The notes: generated from the letters alone by a model not told the origin. Shown: positions 8,668-18,406, counted from the stretch's first letter. The stretch: DNA of 64,000 nt from an uncultured Arenicella sp. (GCA_947499305.1 CANMNN010000005.1:62001-126000), one strand, 5' to 3'. A program made the numbers and translations.

Positions 8668-8679
8668 TTTGGTTTACAA
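8648..8679. promoter_or_regulatory. Candidate BirA (biotin repressor) operator
   Basis: GGTTTACAA at 8671-8679 is a perfect right half-site of the gammaproteobacterial biotin operator. The left half TTGTAAGGT at 8648-8656 matches TTGTAAACC at six of nine positions, with a 14-base spacer. The box lies in the comF-bioB divergent region and overlaps the first codons of comF. Biotin-bound BirA would then repress bioB and perhaps comF. The imperfect left half lowers confidence. Confidence 0.5.
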
Positions 8680-8790
8680 GTCCGTTTGTTGTTAAGTCTA
8701 GCCCGCTTACTTTGGGCTCTTAGTTCGATCGCGCACTAATCAATTGCGCGGTTACGATTTCCTTATCGCAACACTAACTTCAAGAATATT

Positions 8791-9888
8791 ATGTCAAGCA
8801 ACGCCGTAACTCAAGAAAATGGTTTATCAGAACCCTTAGCTGTACCAGAGCCCTCAGCGGTATCGGGGCCCTCAGCGGTATCAGGGCCGCTAAATGATCA
8901 ACTAATAAACCCGCCTGTCTCCAAGATTGTTGTTGAGAAAAGCACACTTGCTTGGCCGCTTGATAGTGTTGAGGCACTTTTTGATCTGCCGTTTAATGAT
9001 TTGATGTTCCAAGCTCAGCAGGTTCATCGAAAGCACTTTGATGCCAATGAGTTGCAACTTAGTAGTTTGCTCAGCATAAAAACTGGAGCTTGCCCAGAAG
9101 ATTGCAAATATTGCCCGCAGAGCGCGCGATATAAAACTGGCTTGGAAGCAGAGCGATTAATGCGTGTTGAGGCAATTGTTGATGCCGCCAAGAAGGCTAA
9201 AGCTAATGGCGCTGGCCGTTTTTGCATGGGGGCGGCCTGGAGAAGCCCCAAAGACAAAGATTTAGGGGTTGTGGAAGAGGCTGTTAGGCAGATTAGTGGC
9301 TTAGGCATGGAGACTTGCGCAACCTTGGGCATGCTAGACGCTCAGCAAGCTCAACGGCTCAAACAGGCAGGCCTTGATTACTACAACCATAATTTGGATA
9401 CCTCTGAAGACTATTATAAAGAGATAATCACAACACGTACCTATCGAGATCGTTTGGATACGCTCGAGCATGTTCGGAGCGTGGGCATGAATGTGTGCAG
9501 TGGTGGTATTGTCGGTATGGGCGAAACGCGCAAAGATCGCGCGGGCTTGATCGCGAATTTGGCGAATTTGCCAGTTCCTCCACAGAGTGTGCCTATTAAC
9601 AATCTAATCCAAGTGCCAGGCACACCGATGGATGATGTCGAGCCAATTGATGAGTTTGAATTTATTCGCACGATCGCCGTTGCGAGAATCACTATGCCTA
9701 GCTCTTACGTGAGGTTGTCGGCGGGTCGCGAATCGATGAATGATCAAATGCAGGCCCTTTGCTTTATGGCTGGAGCCAATTCGGTGTTCTATGGTGAAGA
9801 ATTGCTTACCACCAGTAATGCATCGGTCGATCATGATCGAGAGCTTATGAAAAAGCTGGGTGTTGTTCCTCAGCAAAGCACACGCTAG
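8791..9888 (+). CDS. bioB: BioB, biotin synthase
   Basis: BioB is the radical-SAM enzyme that inserts sulfur into dethiobiotin. The 365-residue protein has the radical-SAM cysteines C101, C105 and C108 in [13 protein letters not shown]. Further conserved segments are [21 protein letters not shown] and [13 protein letters not shown]. It is about 20-40 residues longer than E. coli BioB at the N-terminus. The extension holds three near-identical hexapeptides ([18 protein letters not shown]) encoded by an 18-bp tandem repeat, and it is unlikely to be part of the barrel. Translation could start later, but no in-frame ATG occurs before the conserved core at about residue 52. It is the first gene of bioB-F-H-C-D. 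Confidence 0.96.
   Translation: MSSNAVTQENGLSEPLAVPEPSAVSGPSAVSGPLNDQLINPPVSKIVVEKSTLAWPLDSVEALFDLPFNDLMFQAQQVHRKHFDANELQLSSLLSIKTGACPEDCKYCPQSARYKTGLEAERLMRVEAIVDAAKKAKANGAGRFCMGAAWRSPKDKDLGVVEEAVRQISGLGMETCATLGMLDAQQAQRLKQAGLDYYNHNLDTSEDYYKEIITTRTYRDRLDTLEHVRSVGMNVCSGGIVGMGETRKDRAGLIANLANLPVPPQSVPINNLIQVPGTPMDDVEPIDEFEFIRTIAVARITMPSSYVRLSAGRESMNDQMQALCFMAGANSVFYGEELLTTSNASVDHDRELMKKLGVVPQQSTR
8830..8883 (+). repeat. 18-bp tandem repeat (3 copies) in bioB 5' coding region
   Basis: Three consecutive 18-base units at 8830, 8848 and 8866. The last two differ at two positions and the first is more diverged. A partial fourth unit follows. Because 18 is a multiple of three the frame is kept, and the repeat adds hexapeptides to the BioB N-terminus. 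Confidence 0.9.
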
Positions 9889-9919
9889 ATCGCACCTTAT
9901 CTAGATTGCACCTTATATA
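9888..9919 (+). repeat. 16-bp tandem duplication between bioB and bioF
   Basis: GATCGCACCTTATCTA (9888-9903) is followed directly by GATTGCACCTTATATA (9904-9919), with two mismatches. It starts at the last base of the bioB stop codon and ends 15 bases before the bioF ATG. Confidence 0.85.
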
Positions 9920-9934
9920 GAAGCAGCATTTGAA

Positions 9935-11134
9935 ATGGCGATTCTTTGGCGTGATGCGATAGCGCAGCACCATGTAAACTTGCGCGCGCAGGGGCTGTGG
10001 CGTGAGCGTTCATTGATGAGCGCATCCCAAGGCGGCAAGTCGTCAATCAATGGACAAGAGTTAGTTAACTTCTCTAGTAACGATTACTTAGGTCTATCGC
10101 AAAATCCAGCGCTTGTGGAAAGGGGGCAGCAAGCCTTGGCCGCCTATGGGGTGGGCAGTGGGGCGTCTCACTTGGTTTGTGGACATCACTCTTTGCATCA
10201 TCAGTTAGAGCACTCATTAGCTGAGTTTGTAGGCGCCGAGCGCGCGCTGTTGTTTTCCAGTGGATATATGGCAAACCTTGCCTTAGCTCATGCGCTCTGT
10301 AATAAAGGCGATTTGCTCTTGATGGACAAGCTTAACCATGCGTCTTTAATCGATAGTGCAAAACTCAGTGGCGCTATATTTAAGCGCTATGCTCACGCTG
10401 ACACCGGCCACGCCGAGAGGGTGATGCAAAATGCGTCATTTGATCGATGTTTAATTGCCAGCGATGGGGTGTTTAGTATGGACGGGGATATAGCGCCGAT
10501 AGAGCAACTAGCAGGTTTGTCGAAGGCTAATTCCGGCTTACTGTTGATTGATGATGCGCATGGCTTTGGGGTATTGGGCTCGGAAGGTCGAGGGGCACTT
10601 AATTGCCGAGGGCTTAGTCCTTCTGGCGATATACTTCTTATGGCAACTCTCGGTAAGGCGTTCGGCGGTTACGGAGCATTTGTAGCTGGCGATGAAATAT
10701 TTATTGACCACCTTATCCAAACTGCTCGGACCTACATTTACACAACAGCCCTACCGCCGCTGCTCTCAGCATGTGCCCTTGAGGCGTTGAGCATTGTTAA
10801 AGATGGAGCTCTTCAGGATAAGCTGTCCCAAAATATAAGCCACTTTAAAGCCGTTGCGCATGAGCGAAAACTCTCGTTGATGCCCTCATTGACCGCAATT
10901 CAACCTATTGTGATTGGCTCGAACCAGGCGGCCTCTAGTATCAGTCAGGCGCTGCGTGATAGTGGCTTTTATGTCAGCGCGATTCGCCCGCCAACAGTGC
11001 CAAAGAATACTGCGCGCCTACGTGTGACTCTATCAGCGAGCCATTCATTTGAACAAATCGATGCCTTGCTTTCATGTTTATCGATGAATCTAAATGTGTT
11101 GGCTCCGACCCGAATAGGCCTGCTTGATGAATAA
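9935..11134 (+). CDS. bioF: BioF, 8-amino-7-oxononanoate synthase
   Basis: This PLP enzyme condenses pimeloyl-ACP with L-alanine, the first step of biotin ring assembly. The 399-residue protein has the alpha-oxoamine synthase signatures NFSSNDYLGLSQ (about 48), GSGASHLVCGHH, LLIDDAHGFGVLG and the PLP lysine in MATLGKAFGGYGAF near residue 238. Length is slightly above the E. coli protein (384). It follows bioB by 46 bases, including a 16-bp duplication, and overlaps bioH by 11 bases, which indicates translational coupling. Confidence 0.95.
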   Translation: MAILWRDAIAQHHVNLRAQGLWRERSLMSASQGGKSSINGQELVNFSSNDYLGLSQNPALVERGQQALAAYGVGSGASHLVCGHHSLHHQLEHSLAEFVGAERALLFSSGYMANLALAHALCNKGDLLLMDKLNHASLIDSAKLSGAIFKRYAHADTGHAERVMQNASFDRCLIASDGVFSMDGDIAPIEQLAGLSKANSGLLLIDDAHGFGVLGSEGRGALNCRGLSPSGDILLMATLGKAFGGYGAFVAGDEIFIDHLIQTARTYIYTTALPPLLSACALEALSIVKDGALQDKLSQNISHFKAVAHERKLSLMPSLTAIQPIVIGSNQAASSISQALRDSGFYVSAIRPPTVPKNTARLRVTLSASHSFEQIDALLSCLSMNLNVLAPTRIGLLDE

Positions 11135-11903
11135 GCCTCATGTTGTTTTTGTGCATGGATGGGCCTTGAATAGCGGCGTTTGGGGTGAGTTTATCGATGC
11201 CCTTACCGAGCAATGCTCCGACATAACCACCCAATGCATTGATCTGCCGGGATACGGCACGCAGGCCAGTAATGACGGCGTTTCGAGCATTGAGCTAATG
11301 GCGCAACACTGCCTAGATCAGCTTGAGCGTCCTGCAATTTGGGTAGGTTGGTCTTTAGGAGGTATGGTGGCAATGCAGGCCGCATGCATGGACCCAAGTT
11401 CAGTCGATGCTATGCAATTGCTCTGCACCTCACCAAAATTCATTGCCGACGATGGCTGGCCGGAGGGCGTAGACCTTGATAGCTTTAGGCTATTTTCTAA
11501 ACAGTTGGCTAAAGATTATCAGAGAGCTTTAACACTGTTTCTTTTAATGCAAGCTGGTTCGAACAGAGGTGCGCGAAGCTTGGCGCAGTCTGCTCACAAG
11601 GCGATTTGTTCGTGGCCAGATCCGAGTAAAGTTACACTGAATCGAGGCATTGAGTGTCTGGCCCGAACTGATCTTAGAGCGAAAATTGAGCAATTGACCA
11701 TGCCTATTCAGGTGATCAGTGGTCTTAAAGACAGAGTGTCTAAGCCTGAAAGTAGTGCTCGCCTAGCGAGTATGTTGAGCGCCGATCTAATAGAACTTGA
11801 TACGGGGCATGCACCTTTTATGACCCAACCTTACGAGGTAGTGCGGGCCCTGCTTGATCTTATTGAAAGGGCCGAGAACGAGGTGATACGTGAATTTAGA
11901 TAA
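11124..11903 (+). CDS. bioH: BioH, pimeloyl-ACP methyl ester carboxylesterase
   Basis: BioH is the alpha/beta hydrolase that cleaves pimeloyl-ACP methyl ester to release pimeloyl-ACP for BioF. The 259-residue protein has HGWALNSGVW (oxyanion region), the nucleophile elbow GWSLGG near residue 80, the acid in SGLKDRVS and the catalytic histidine in DTGHAPF. It sits between bioF and bioC with overlaps of 11 and 14 bases, the usual position in pseudomonads. An ATG one codon further in is an alternative start. Confidence 0.93.
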   Translation: MMNKPHVVFVHGWALNSGVWGEFIDALTEQCSDITTQCIDLPGYGTQASNDGVSSIELMAQHCLDQLERPAIWVGWSLGGMVAMQAACMDPSSVDAMQLLCTSPKFIADDGWPEGVDLDSFRLFSKQLAKDYQRALTLFLLMQAGSNRGARSLAQSAHKAICSWPDPSKVTLNRGIECLARTDLRAKIEQLTMPIQVISGLKDRVSKPESSARLASMLSADLIELDTGHAPFMTQPYEVVRALLDLIERAENEVIREFR

Positions 11904-12723
11904 ACAAAGAGTGGGCCATCAATTTAATAAGTCTGCTTATATTTATGACGACCATTCTGCAATGCAGCGTGAAATAGTTGATTCGCTGATTGGCAAGGCT
12001 GATGTTAGCGGACTACTCTCGCGAGCAATGTCTCCCTCGATAGAGAGCATCAATGTGCCGACCGTCTGTGATCTGGGGTGTGGTACTGGTTATGCTCTAT
12101 CTGCAATTGCCAACAATGTAGTGCCTTGTAATCTGCTCGGGATAGATTTGGCGCCGGCAATGCTTCGGGTAGCGAGTGACAGGCTTGTCGATGTAAAAAA
12201 ACAATATTTGAATTTACTTGAGGGTGATATCGAAAGTGTGCCTTTAAGGGGGACGAGTATCGACCTTTGTATCAGTAGCTCGGCGCTGCAATGGTGTGAT
12301 AATGAGGCCGCATTTGCTGAAATCTACCGCATACTTAAGCCTGGAGCCTATGCGCTACTTAGCAGCTTTGCTCTTGGGACGCTTGCAGAGTGGCGTGCGC
12401 TCTGGGGCGGTATTAATGATCAGCGCTTTCTTTCTCTTAGCGATTTTGAATCTGTAGCGAGAATGTCTGGCTTGGTTGTCGATGAATTGTCGAGTGAGCA
12501 AAAAATCCAGCCATTCCCTAGCTTCGAGTCGGCTCTTTCGAGTGTGCGCGATCTCGGCGCTGGCAATGCTGGGCGATCTCGGGGGCGCGGACTAATGGGG
12601 GCAAGCCGTTTAAAAGGGATTGTTGCTCAAGTAAATAACATAATCAGTCAAAAAGGCAGAATCGACTTGGTATATGAGGTGGTCTATCTAGTTGTTCACA
12701 AGCCTGCTAACTGTAAGGTCTAG
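11890..12723 (+). CDS. bioC: BioC, malonyl-ACP O-methyltransferase
   Basis: BioC methylates malonyl-ACP so that the fatty acid synthase can extend it to pimeloyl-ACP methyl ester. The 277-residue protein starts at GTG and opens with VGHQFNKSAYIYDDHSAMQ, the BioC N-terminal signature. The SAM motif I is DLGCGTGYALSAI. ISSSALQWCD is the family's post-motif segment. It overlaps bioH by 14 bases, and bioD follows after 5 bases. Confidence 0.94.
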   Translation: MNLDKQRVGHQFNKSAYIYDDHSAMQREIVDSLIGKADVSGLLSRAMSPSIESINVPTVCDLGCGTGYALSAIANNVVPCNLLGIDLAPAMLRVASDRLVDVKKQYLNLLEGDIESVPLRGTSIDLCISSSALQWCDNEAAFAEIYRILKPGAYALLSSFALGTLAEWRALWGGINDQRFLSLSDFESVARMSGLVVDELSSEQKIQPFPSFESALSSVRDLGAGNAGRSRGRGLMGASRLKGIVAQVNNIISQKGRIDLVYEVVYLVVHKPANCKV

Positions 12724-12728
12724 AATAA

Positions 12729-13460
12729 ATGAATTGCTCAGATTTAAGTTCAAATGCAAAGAAGTCTCGAGGCTTCTTTATTACCGGTACAGACACCGAT
12801 TGCGGCAAAACGTATGCAAGTTCTGCATTGATCGCTCATCTGGCTCATGAGGGCGAACGAATTGCAGGGCTTAAGCCCATTGCAAGTGGCTTTGAATTTA
12901 ACGATGGCGAATGGCGAAACCACGATATCGACTCAATTACGCAGGCTAGTTCGGTCAAGTTGCCAAGAAGGTTGATCAATCGTTATGCCTATAATGACCC
13001 GATAGCACCTCATATCGCAGCAAACGCGGCCGGTGATTCGATCGAAACGGCGAAGATCGTTGACGACGTTAAGAGGGCTCAAGACATGGCTGATCTAGTC
13101 GTTGTTGAGGGTGTGGGCGGCTGGCTAGTGCCGCTTGATCTTTCGCGCTCCACTTCAATCGAGTCGCTTGCGGTTGCAATCGAGCTGCCGGTTATCCTTG
13201 TTGTGGGTTTGAGATTGGGGTGTTTAAACCACGCTTTATTGACCGTTCAGGCGATTAGATCATCATCGGTTCAGTTTGCAGGCTGGGTTGCCAATCATGT
13301 TGACCCGGATTTTCAAAGCGCTGCCGAGAACATTGATACACTAAAGCATGCAATCTCCGAGCCTTTGCTGTTCGAGCTAGAGCACTGTGCCGATTCGTGC
13401 GCGCCGGTAGTGCTGAAGAATCTAAATCTTGACGATAATGCAGGGTTGGCCTTATCGTGA
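12729..13460 (+). CDS. bioD: BioD, dethiobiotin synthetase
   Basis: BioD carboxylates 7,8-diaminopelargonate with ATP to form dethiobiotin. The 243-residue protein has the P-loop GTDTDCGKTYAS at about residues 19-30, the substrate segment GLKPIASG and VEGVGGWLVPL. Residues 1-14 are a short poorly conserved extension. It is the last gene of the operon. No bioA (DAPA aminotransferase) is in the window, so that step must be encoded elsewhere, as in other bioBFHCD genomes. Confidence 0.95.
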   Translation: MNCSDLSSNAKKSRGFFITGTDTDCGKTYASSALIAHLAHEGERIAGLKPIASGFEFNDGEWRNHDIDSITQASSVKLPRRLINRYAYNDPIAPHIAANAAGDSIETAKIVDDVKRAQDMADLVVVEGVGGWLVPLDLSRSTSIESLAVAIELPVILVVGLRLGCLNHALLTVQAIRSSSVQFAGWVANHVDPDFQSAAENIDTLKHAISEPLLFELEHCADSCAPVVLKNLNLDDNAGLALS

Positions 13461-13756
13461 ATTGTGTTTTTGGGTAAACTTTTATTGTAATTCAGGGCCT
13501 TATTTGTTGAAGCTCATTGGCCTGTATGATACCTTTCGTGCGCCCCAACACGGGCAAAATCAGACAAATTATCGTTCTACTTTTAACGCGAAATTGCCCT
13601 TCACTTATGTGAATCGGCTTGATGCAATAAGTGATAATATCTGGTGACAGAATTAGGGCTTCTAAAGGTTTTTTCAGTGCAATGAAAATTGGACTCAAGT
13701 CTTTGAAGTAAAAGATTTTTCTACGAATCGAAATTTTAATTGGAGTACCTCTAATT

Positions 13757-15043
13757 ATGGTGTTATCTCAACACATAAAGTCATTGTCGAAAATTTCGAC
13801 GTTTGGCGCGTTCCTAGTAGCCGCACTATTCAGCGGTTTGGCTCAAGCAGAGTATCGTTTGAATTTCCAGGACCCTGTAACTGAAGTTGCTAGAGATATT
13901 TTTGGCTTACATATGTTGATCTTCTGGATCTGTGTGGCCATTTTTGTTGCTGTTTTTGCTGTCATGTTTTACTCAATTTTTGCTCATCGCAAGAGTAAGA
14001 ATTATGAGCCAGCGCAATTTAGCCATAGTACTTCCGTAGAAATCGTTTGGACGATTGTTCCTTTCTTGATTCTAGTGGTAATGGCAGTGCCAGCGACCCA
14101 AGTGTTAATTAAGATGGAAGACACCACGAAATCTGATCTAACCATCAAAATCACTGGTTACCAGTGGAAATGGGGTTACGACTATTTAGGTTTGGACCAA
14201 GACATCAGCTTCTACAGCACTTTGTCTACTCCGCGAAACCAAATAGATCAGTTTGATAAGGAAAACGCTCAGCCTCAAGGCGAGAACTACTTGCTTGAGA
14301 CCGATAATGTATTGGTAGTGCCGTCGGGCCGAAAAGTGCGAGCTTTGATTACTGCTAATGACGTAATTCATGCATGGTGGATTCCGGCTTTCGGTACTAA
14401 AAAAGACGCTATTCCTGGCTACATTAATGAGCTTTGGTTCAATGTTGATGAAGGGAAAGAGGGAATATACCGAGGTCAGTGCGCTGAACTCTGCGGTAAA
14501 GACCATGCATTTATGCCTATTGTCGTGAAAGTTGTAACCGGTGCAGAGTTTGATGCATGGGTAGCTGCAGGTGGTTCTTTTGATGCCTCGAATATTGCAG
14601 ATCAAACGCTAGACGCTCCATCTATTGTTGAAACTCAAGCTGTTGTTATTGAAACTCAAGACGACGCGCCGGTGTCTGTAATAGAGGCGATCATCCCCAG
14701 CGCTCAGGCGGCTGATCAGCCATCAGCCAAAACTTGGACCAAAGAAGAATTGATGACTAAAGGCGAGTCAGTGTCGGCAAGTTGTGCCGCGTGTCACGGT
14801 GCAGACGGCAGTGGTATTCCCGGTGTGTTTCCTGCAATCGCAGGCAGTGCGGTAGCAACTGGCTCAATTGATGAGCACATTAAAATTGTTATGTTTGGTA
14901 AGCCTGGCACGGCTATGGCTGCTTTTGGTGGTCAGCTAAGCGATGATGAGATCGCCGCGGTCGTTACATATCAACGTAATTCTTTCGGAAACGACACTGG
15001 CGATATTGTTTTGCCAGCTGACGTTCAAGCGAAACGAAACTAA
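13757..15043 (+). CDS. ctaC: Cytochrome c oxidase subunit II with fused cytochrome c domain
   Basis: This 428-residue subunit carries the CuA centre. It has a signal peptide ending near SGLAQA and two transmembrane helices (about 50-72 and 95-115). A cupredoxin domain follows with the CuA ligands in CAELCGKDHAFM near residue 247. A Gln/Ala/Pro-rich linker leads to a C-terminal class I cytochrome c domain with CAACH near residue 346 and a later methionine ligand. The fusion marks the caa3 arrangement. It opens the cox operon, with ctaD 18 bases downstream. The 296 bases before it hold no gene. Confidence 0.95.
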   Translation: MVLSQHIKSLSKISTFGAFLVAALFSGLAQAEYRLNFQDPVTEVARDIFGLHMLIFWICVAIFVAVFAVMFYSIFAHRKSKNYEPAQFSHSTSVEIVWTIVPFLILVVMAVPATQVLIKMEDTTKSDLTIKITGYQWKWGYDYLGLDQDISFYSTLSTPRNQIDQFDKENAQPQGENYLLETDNVLVVPSGRKVRALITANDVIHAWWIPAFGTKKDAIPGYINELWFNVDEGKEGIYRGQCAELCGKDHAFMPIVVKVVTGAEFDAWVAAGGSFDASNIADQTLDAPSIVETQAVVIETQDDAPVSVIEAIIPSAQAADQPSAKTWTKEELMTKGESVSASCAACHGADGSGIPGVFPAIAGSAVATGSIDEHIKIVMFGKPGTAMAAFGGQLSDDEIAAVVTYQRNSFGNDTGDIVLPADVQAKRN

Positions 15044-15061
15044 CTTTCTAGGAGAATACTC

Positions 15062-16648
15062 ATGTCACATGCAGCAACTGCTGGCGATCACGGCCACGAC
15101 GATCACGACCATAAGCCTCCGTTTTTTCAACGTTGGTTCATGTCTACCAACCATAAAGATATTGGTACTCTATACCTAATCTTTTCATTAACTATGTTGT
15201 TTGTAGGTGGTGCAATGGCTTTGGTCATTCGCGCTGAGCTATTCCAGCCTGGCCTACAGTTTGTAGATCCTCACTTTTTTAACCAAATGACCACAGTGCA
15301 TGCACTGATCATGGTATTTGGTGCAGTAATGCCCGGCTTTGTTGGTTTTGCTAACTGGATGCTGCCTTTGATGGTTGGCGCTCCAGATATGGCGTTACCA
15401 CGTATGAATAACTGGAGTTTTTGGATTCTTCCATTTGCCTTCGCCATCCTGCTAGGCAGCTTCTTCGTGCCAGGTGGCGCACCGGCATCTGGTTGGACTC
15501 TATATGCTCCACTAACGATCCAAGGCGGTATGAGTGTCGATATGGGTATCGTTGCTATACACATGATGGGTATCTCTTCTATCATGGGCGCGATCAACGT
15601 GATCGTAACCGTATTGAATATGCGTGCTCCTGGTATGACATTGATGAAAATGCCAATGTTCGTGTGGACATGGTTGATCACAGCTTTTTTGCTGATTGCG
15701 GTCATGCCTGTATTTGCTGGCGCAGTAACTATGCTATTGACTGACCGTCATTTTGGCACGGCTTTCTTTAACCCAGCTGGCGGCGGCGACCCAGTTTTGT
15801 ATCAACACATTTTCTGGTTCTTTGGTCACCCTGAGGTGTACATCATGATTTTGCCAGCGTTTGGCATCATCTCGCACATCATCCCAACCTTTGCCCGTAA
15901 GCCTCTATTTGGTTACAGCTCAATGGTTTTCGCGACTGCAGCGATTGCGTTCTTATCGTTCATTGTATGGGCCCACCACATGTTTACCGTGGGCATGCCA
16001 CTGCAAGGCGAGCTGTTTTTTATGTACGCAACCATGTTGATTTCAGTTCCGACTGGCGTAAAAGTATTCAACTGGGTAACTACAATGTGGCGCGGTTCAA
16101 TGACATTTGAAACGCCAATGTTGTATGCAATTGGTGTTGTGTTTTTGTTCACGCTAGGCGGCTTATCTGGCTTGATGCTGGCGATTACGCCTGCTGACTT
16201 CCAGTACCATGATACATACTTCGTAGTAGCTCACTTCCACTATGTACTCTTCGCTGGAGCAGTAATGGCGATGATGGGTGGCACCTTCTTCTGGTTGCCT
16301 AAGTGGACTGGCCACATGTACAACGAAACTTTAGGCAAAATCCACTTTTGGTTGACAGCGATCTTCTTTAACATCACGTTTTTCCCGCAGCACTTCCTAG
16401 GTCTTGCTGGAATGCCACGCCGATATGCTGATTACCCGGTTCAGTTTACTGAGTTTAATCAGTGGTCATCTGTCGGAGCCTTCGGTCTAGGTTTATCACA
16501 GCTTCTGTTTGTTTACATCATTGTTGCGACGGTTCGTGGCGGTAAAAAAGCAACGGCTGAAGTTTGGGAAAACCCAGAAGGTCTAGAATGGACGGTGCCA
16601 TCACCGGCGCCATTCCATACCTTTGATGAGCCACCTGTAGTTAAATAA
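15062..16648 (+). CDS. ctaD: Cytochrome c oxidase subunit I (heme-copper centre)
   Basis: This 528-residue, 12-helix catalytic subunit reduces O2 and pumps protons. Visible heme and copper ligands are the helix II histidine in [25 protein letters not shown] (CuB histidine and cross-linked tyrosine), WAHHMFTVG (the two CuB histidines) and [10 protein letters not shown] (both heme a3 and a histidines). The glutamate in GHPEVYI marks an A1-type D-channel. The N-terminus is His/Asp-rich ([10 protein letters not shown]), plausibly a soft metal-binding tail. GGAGAATACTC gives a good ribosome site. Confidence 0.97.
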   Translation: MSHAATAGDHGHDDHDHKPPFFQRWFMSTNHKDIGTLYLIFSLTMLFVGGAMALVIRAELFQPGLQFVDPHFFNQMTTVHALIMVFGAVMPGFVGFANWMLPLMVGAPDMALPRMNNWSFWILPFAFAILLGSFFVPGGAPASGWTLYAPLTIQGGMSVDMGIVAIHMMGISSIMGAINVIVTVLNMRAPGMTLMKMPMFVWTWLITAFLLIAVMPVFAGAVTMLLTDRHFGTAFFNPAGGGDPVLYQHIFWFFGHPEVYIMILPAFGIISHIIPTFARKPLFGYSSMVFATAAIAFLSFIVWAHHMFTVGMPLQGELFFMYATMLISVPTGVKVFNWVTTMWRGSMTFETPMLYAIGVVFLFTLGGLSGLMLAITPADFQYHDTYFVVAHFHYVLFAGAVMAMMGGTFFWLPKWTGHMYNETLGKIHFWLTAIFFNITFFPQHFLGLAGMPRRYADYPVQFTEFNQWSSVGAFGLGLSQLLFVYIIVATVRGGKKATAEVWENPEGLEWTVPSPAPFHTFDEPPVVK

Positions 16649-16713
16649 TTAAAGCTAAGCTTTATTAAAAGAGTGCGCTTGAATCATTGATTTGAGCGCC
16701 GTACGAGTGAAAA

Positions 16714-16830
16714 GTGACAGATCAACAAGACAACAATGATAAGAAGATGAGTAATGCCAAAGTGGCGTTGATCATTGCGATGATTCCTGTGGTTTTGTTT
16801 GTGGCTTCATTTTTTATTAAGATGGGTTAG
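16714..16830 (+). CDS. 38-residue single-helix membrane peptide in the cox operon
   Basis: A GTG-started frame, 16714 to TAG 16830, encodes 38 residues. A polar, Asp/Asn/Lys-rich N-terminus of about 15 residues is followed by one hydrophobic helix (VALIIAMIPVVLFVASFFI) and a KMG end. GAGTG lies just upstream. It sits between ctaD and ctaG. Many proteobacterial cox operons carry an unlabelled small membrane protein in this slot, which is the basis for calling it real. I cannot name it, and it could act in oxidase assembly. Confidence 0.65.
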   Translation: MTDQQDNNDKKMSNAKVALIIAMIPVVLFVASFFIKMG

Positions 16831-16958
16831 CTCCCTCTTTTCTAGGTCGTTAAGCTCTGGCCTAGACGCTCAATTAGTTTGTAAATTGTTCGTATTTTTG
16901 ATGTGGCAGTCGATTTTTTGTATAGATGTTCCAAACCTGAGTAGTTCAGAGGTTTTAA

Positions 16959-17480
16959 ATGAATAGCAATTTAGTCACAAAACTAGTTTTAATTACGGCC
17001 ATTATGTTTGGCTTTGGATACGCATTGGTACCATTGTATGAAGCCTTCTGTAAGGTAACGGGCTTTGGTGGAAAAACAGACATTATTGAAGAAGCAAGAG
17101 CTAACTCAGCAGAGATTATTGATCGAGATGTAGCTGTTACTTTCACTTCTCACACGAACTCAAATCTCCCTTGGGAGTTTAAGCCGATTACACGCGGTTT
17201 AGATGTTAAAGTTGGCGAGGTAGAAACCGCTGTCTTTTACGTTAAGAATTATTCAGATCGTCCGATCACAGGTATGGCTACGTTTAACGTTACGCCGCCA
17301 AGAGCGGGCTTTCACTTTAAAAAAACTGAATGTTTCTGCTTTTCAAAACAGGTGCTACAGCCCGGGGAGGAGCAAGAAATGGAAGTTAGGTTCTTGCTCG
17401 ATTCTGAATTGCCAGATGACGTTCATGAGCTAACATTGTCCTATACATTTTTCGATAACGAAAAATACGCAGGCCAATAA
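16959..17480 (+). CDS. ctaG: CtaG/Cox11, copper chaperone for the CuB site
   Basis: This 173-residue protein has one N-terminal transmembrane helix (residues 6-28) and an Ig-like periplasmic domain. The copper motif CFCF occurs in KKTECFCFSKQ near residue 126, and YEAFCKVTGFGG just after the helix is the Cox11 signature. Cox11 delivers copper to CuB of subunit I. It lies between the small membrane peptide and ctaE. Confidence 0.95.
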   Translation: MNSNLVTKLVLITAIMFGFGYALVPLYEAFCKVTGFGGKTDIIEEARANSAEIIDRDVAVTFTSHTNSNLPWEFKPITRGLDVKVGEVETAVFYVKNYSDRPITGMATFNVTPPRAGFHFKKTECFCFSKQVLQPGEEQEMEVRFLLDSELPDDVHELTLSYTFFDNEKYAGQ

Positions 17481-17518
17481 ACAAAATTATAAGACGGTTT
17501 AATAACGAGGAAACCAAC

Positions 17519-18406
17519 ATGTCTGCACAATCTAAAGACCACTATTACGTTCCTGATTCGAGTGCATATCCATTTTTATGCTCGATCGCATTGTTTTGTA
17601 TCGCAATGGGTGCGGCAAGCATGCTAAATGGTTATTCGTTTGCGCCAACACTAATGAGCGCAGGCTTCTTAGGTATGGCAGTACTACTTTTCATTTGGTT
17701 TCGCAGCGTAATTATTGAAAGCCCAGACTACAATATGGACGTTGATCGTTCATTTCGTATGGGCATGTCATGGTTCATTTTCTCTGAAGTAATGTTCTTT
17801 GCAGCATTTTTCGGAGCACTGTATTACATTCGTATGTTGTCTATTCCATGGTTGGCAGACACTGAATTGCTATGGCCTGGTTTTGAAGCCACATGGCCAT
17901 CAACCGGTCCGCAAGGTGCTGAGCTGTTAGCAGGCGTTGCTCCTTCGGCTAACTCCATTGCCGAAGGCACTGAGTATGCTCTGGTCGACCCTTGGCACTT
18001 GCCGTTATACAACACGCTGTTACTGCTAGCCTCGAGTGTCACGCTTACAATTTCTCACCACGCTCTGCGAGCGGAAAAGCGGGGCCAAACAATTATTTGG
18101 TTAGCGATCACCGTAATTCTTGGTGCAATTTTCTTGTTCCTTCAAGTTGAAGAGTATATTGAAGCTTACACCGAGCTGGGCCTTACCTTAGGGACTGGCG
18201 TCTACGGCTCAACCTTTTTCATGTTAACGGGTTTTCACGGCTTTCACGTGTGCCTAGGCGCGTTCATTCTATTGGTAGTATTGATCCGCTATATGAAAGG
18301 CCACTTTAACGCAGAGCGCCATTTTGCTTTTGAAGCTGGCGCCTGGTATTGGCACTTTGTTGATACCGTATGGGTTGGATTGTTTATCTTCGTTTATATT
18401 CTCTAA
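17519..18406 (+). CDS. ctaE: Cytochrome c oxidase subunit III
   Basis: This 295-residue protein has seven transmembrane helices. Signatures are HYYVPDSSAYPF at the N-terminus, GMSWFIFSEVMFFAAFFGA, LTGFHGFHVCLGAFIL and AGAWYWHFVDTVWVGLFIFVY. The conserved glutamate of SEVMFF and the histidines of helix VI are present. A 60-residue insert between helices III and IV is usual for proteobacterial versions. It ends the first cox transcript, and a strong terminator follows 24 bases later. Confidence 0.96.
   Translation: MSAQSKDHYYVPDSSAYPFLCSIALFCIAMGAASMLNGYSFAPTLMSAGFLGMAVLLFIWFRSVIIESPDYNMDVDRSFRMGMSWFIFSEVMFFAAFFGALYYIRMLSIPWLADTELLWPGFEATWPSTGPQGAELLAGVAPSANSIAEGTEYALVDPWHLPLYNTLLLLASSVTLTISHHALRAEKRGQTIIWLAITVILGAIFLFLQVEEYIEAYTELGLTLGTGVYGSTFFMLTGFHGFHVCLGAFILLVVLIRYMKGHFNAERHFAFEAGAWYWHFVDTVWVGLFIFVYIL

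Noticed and set aside
15271-15705. 144-codon minus-strand frame inside ctaD
   Set aside because: It lies opposite a highly conserved subunit I gene, and its amino-acid pattern is the mirror of membrane-helix codons.
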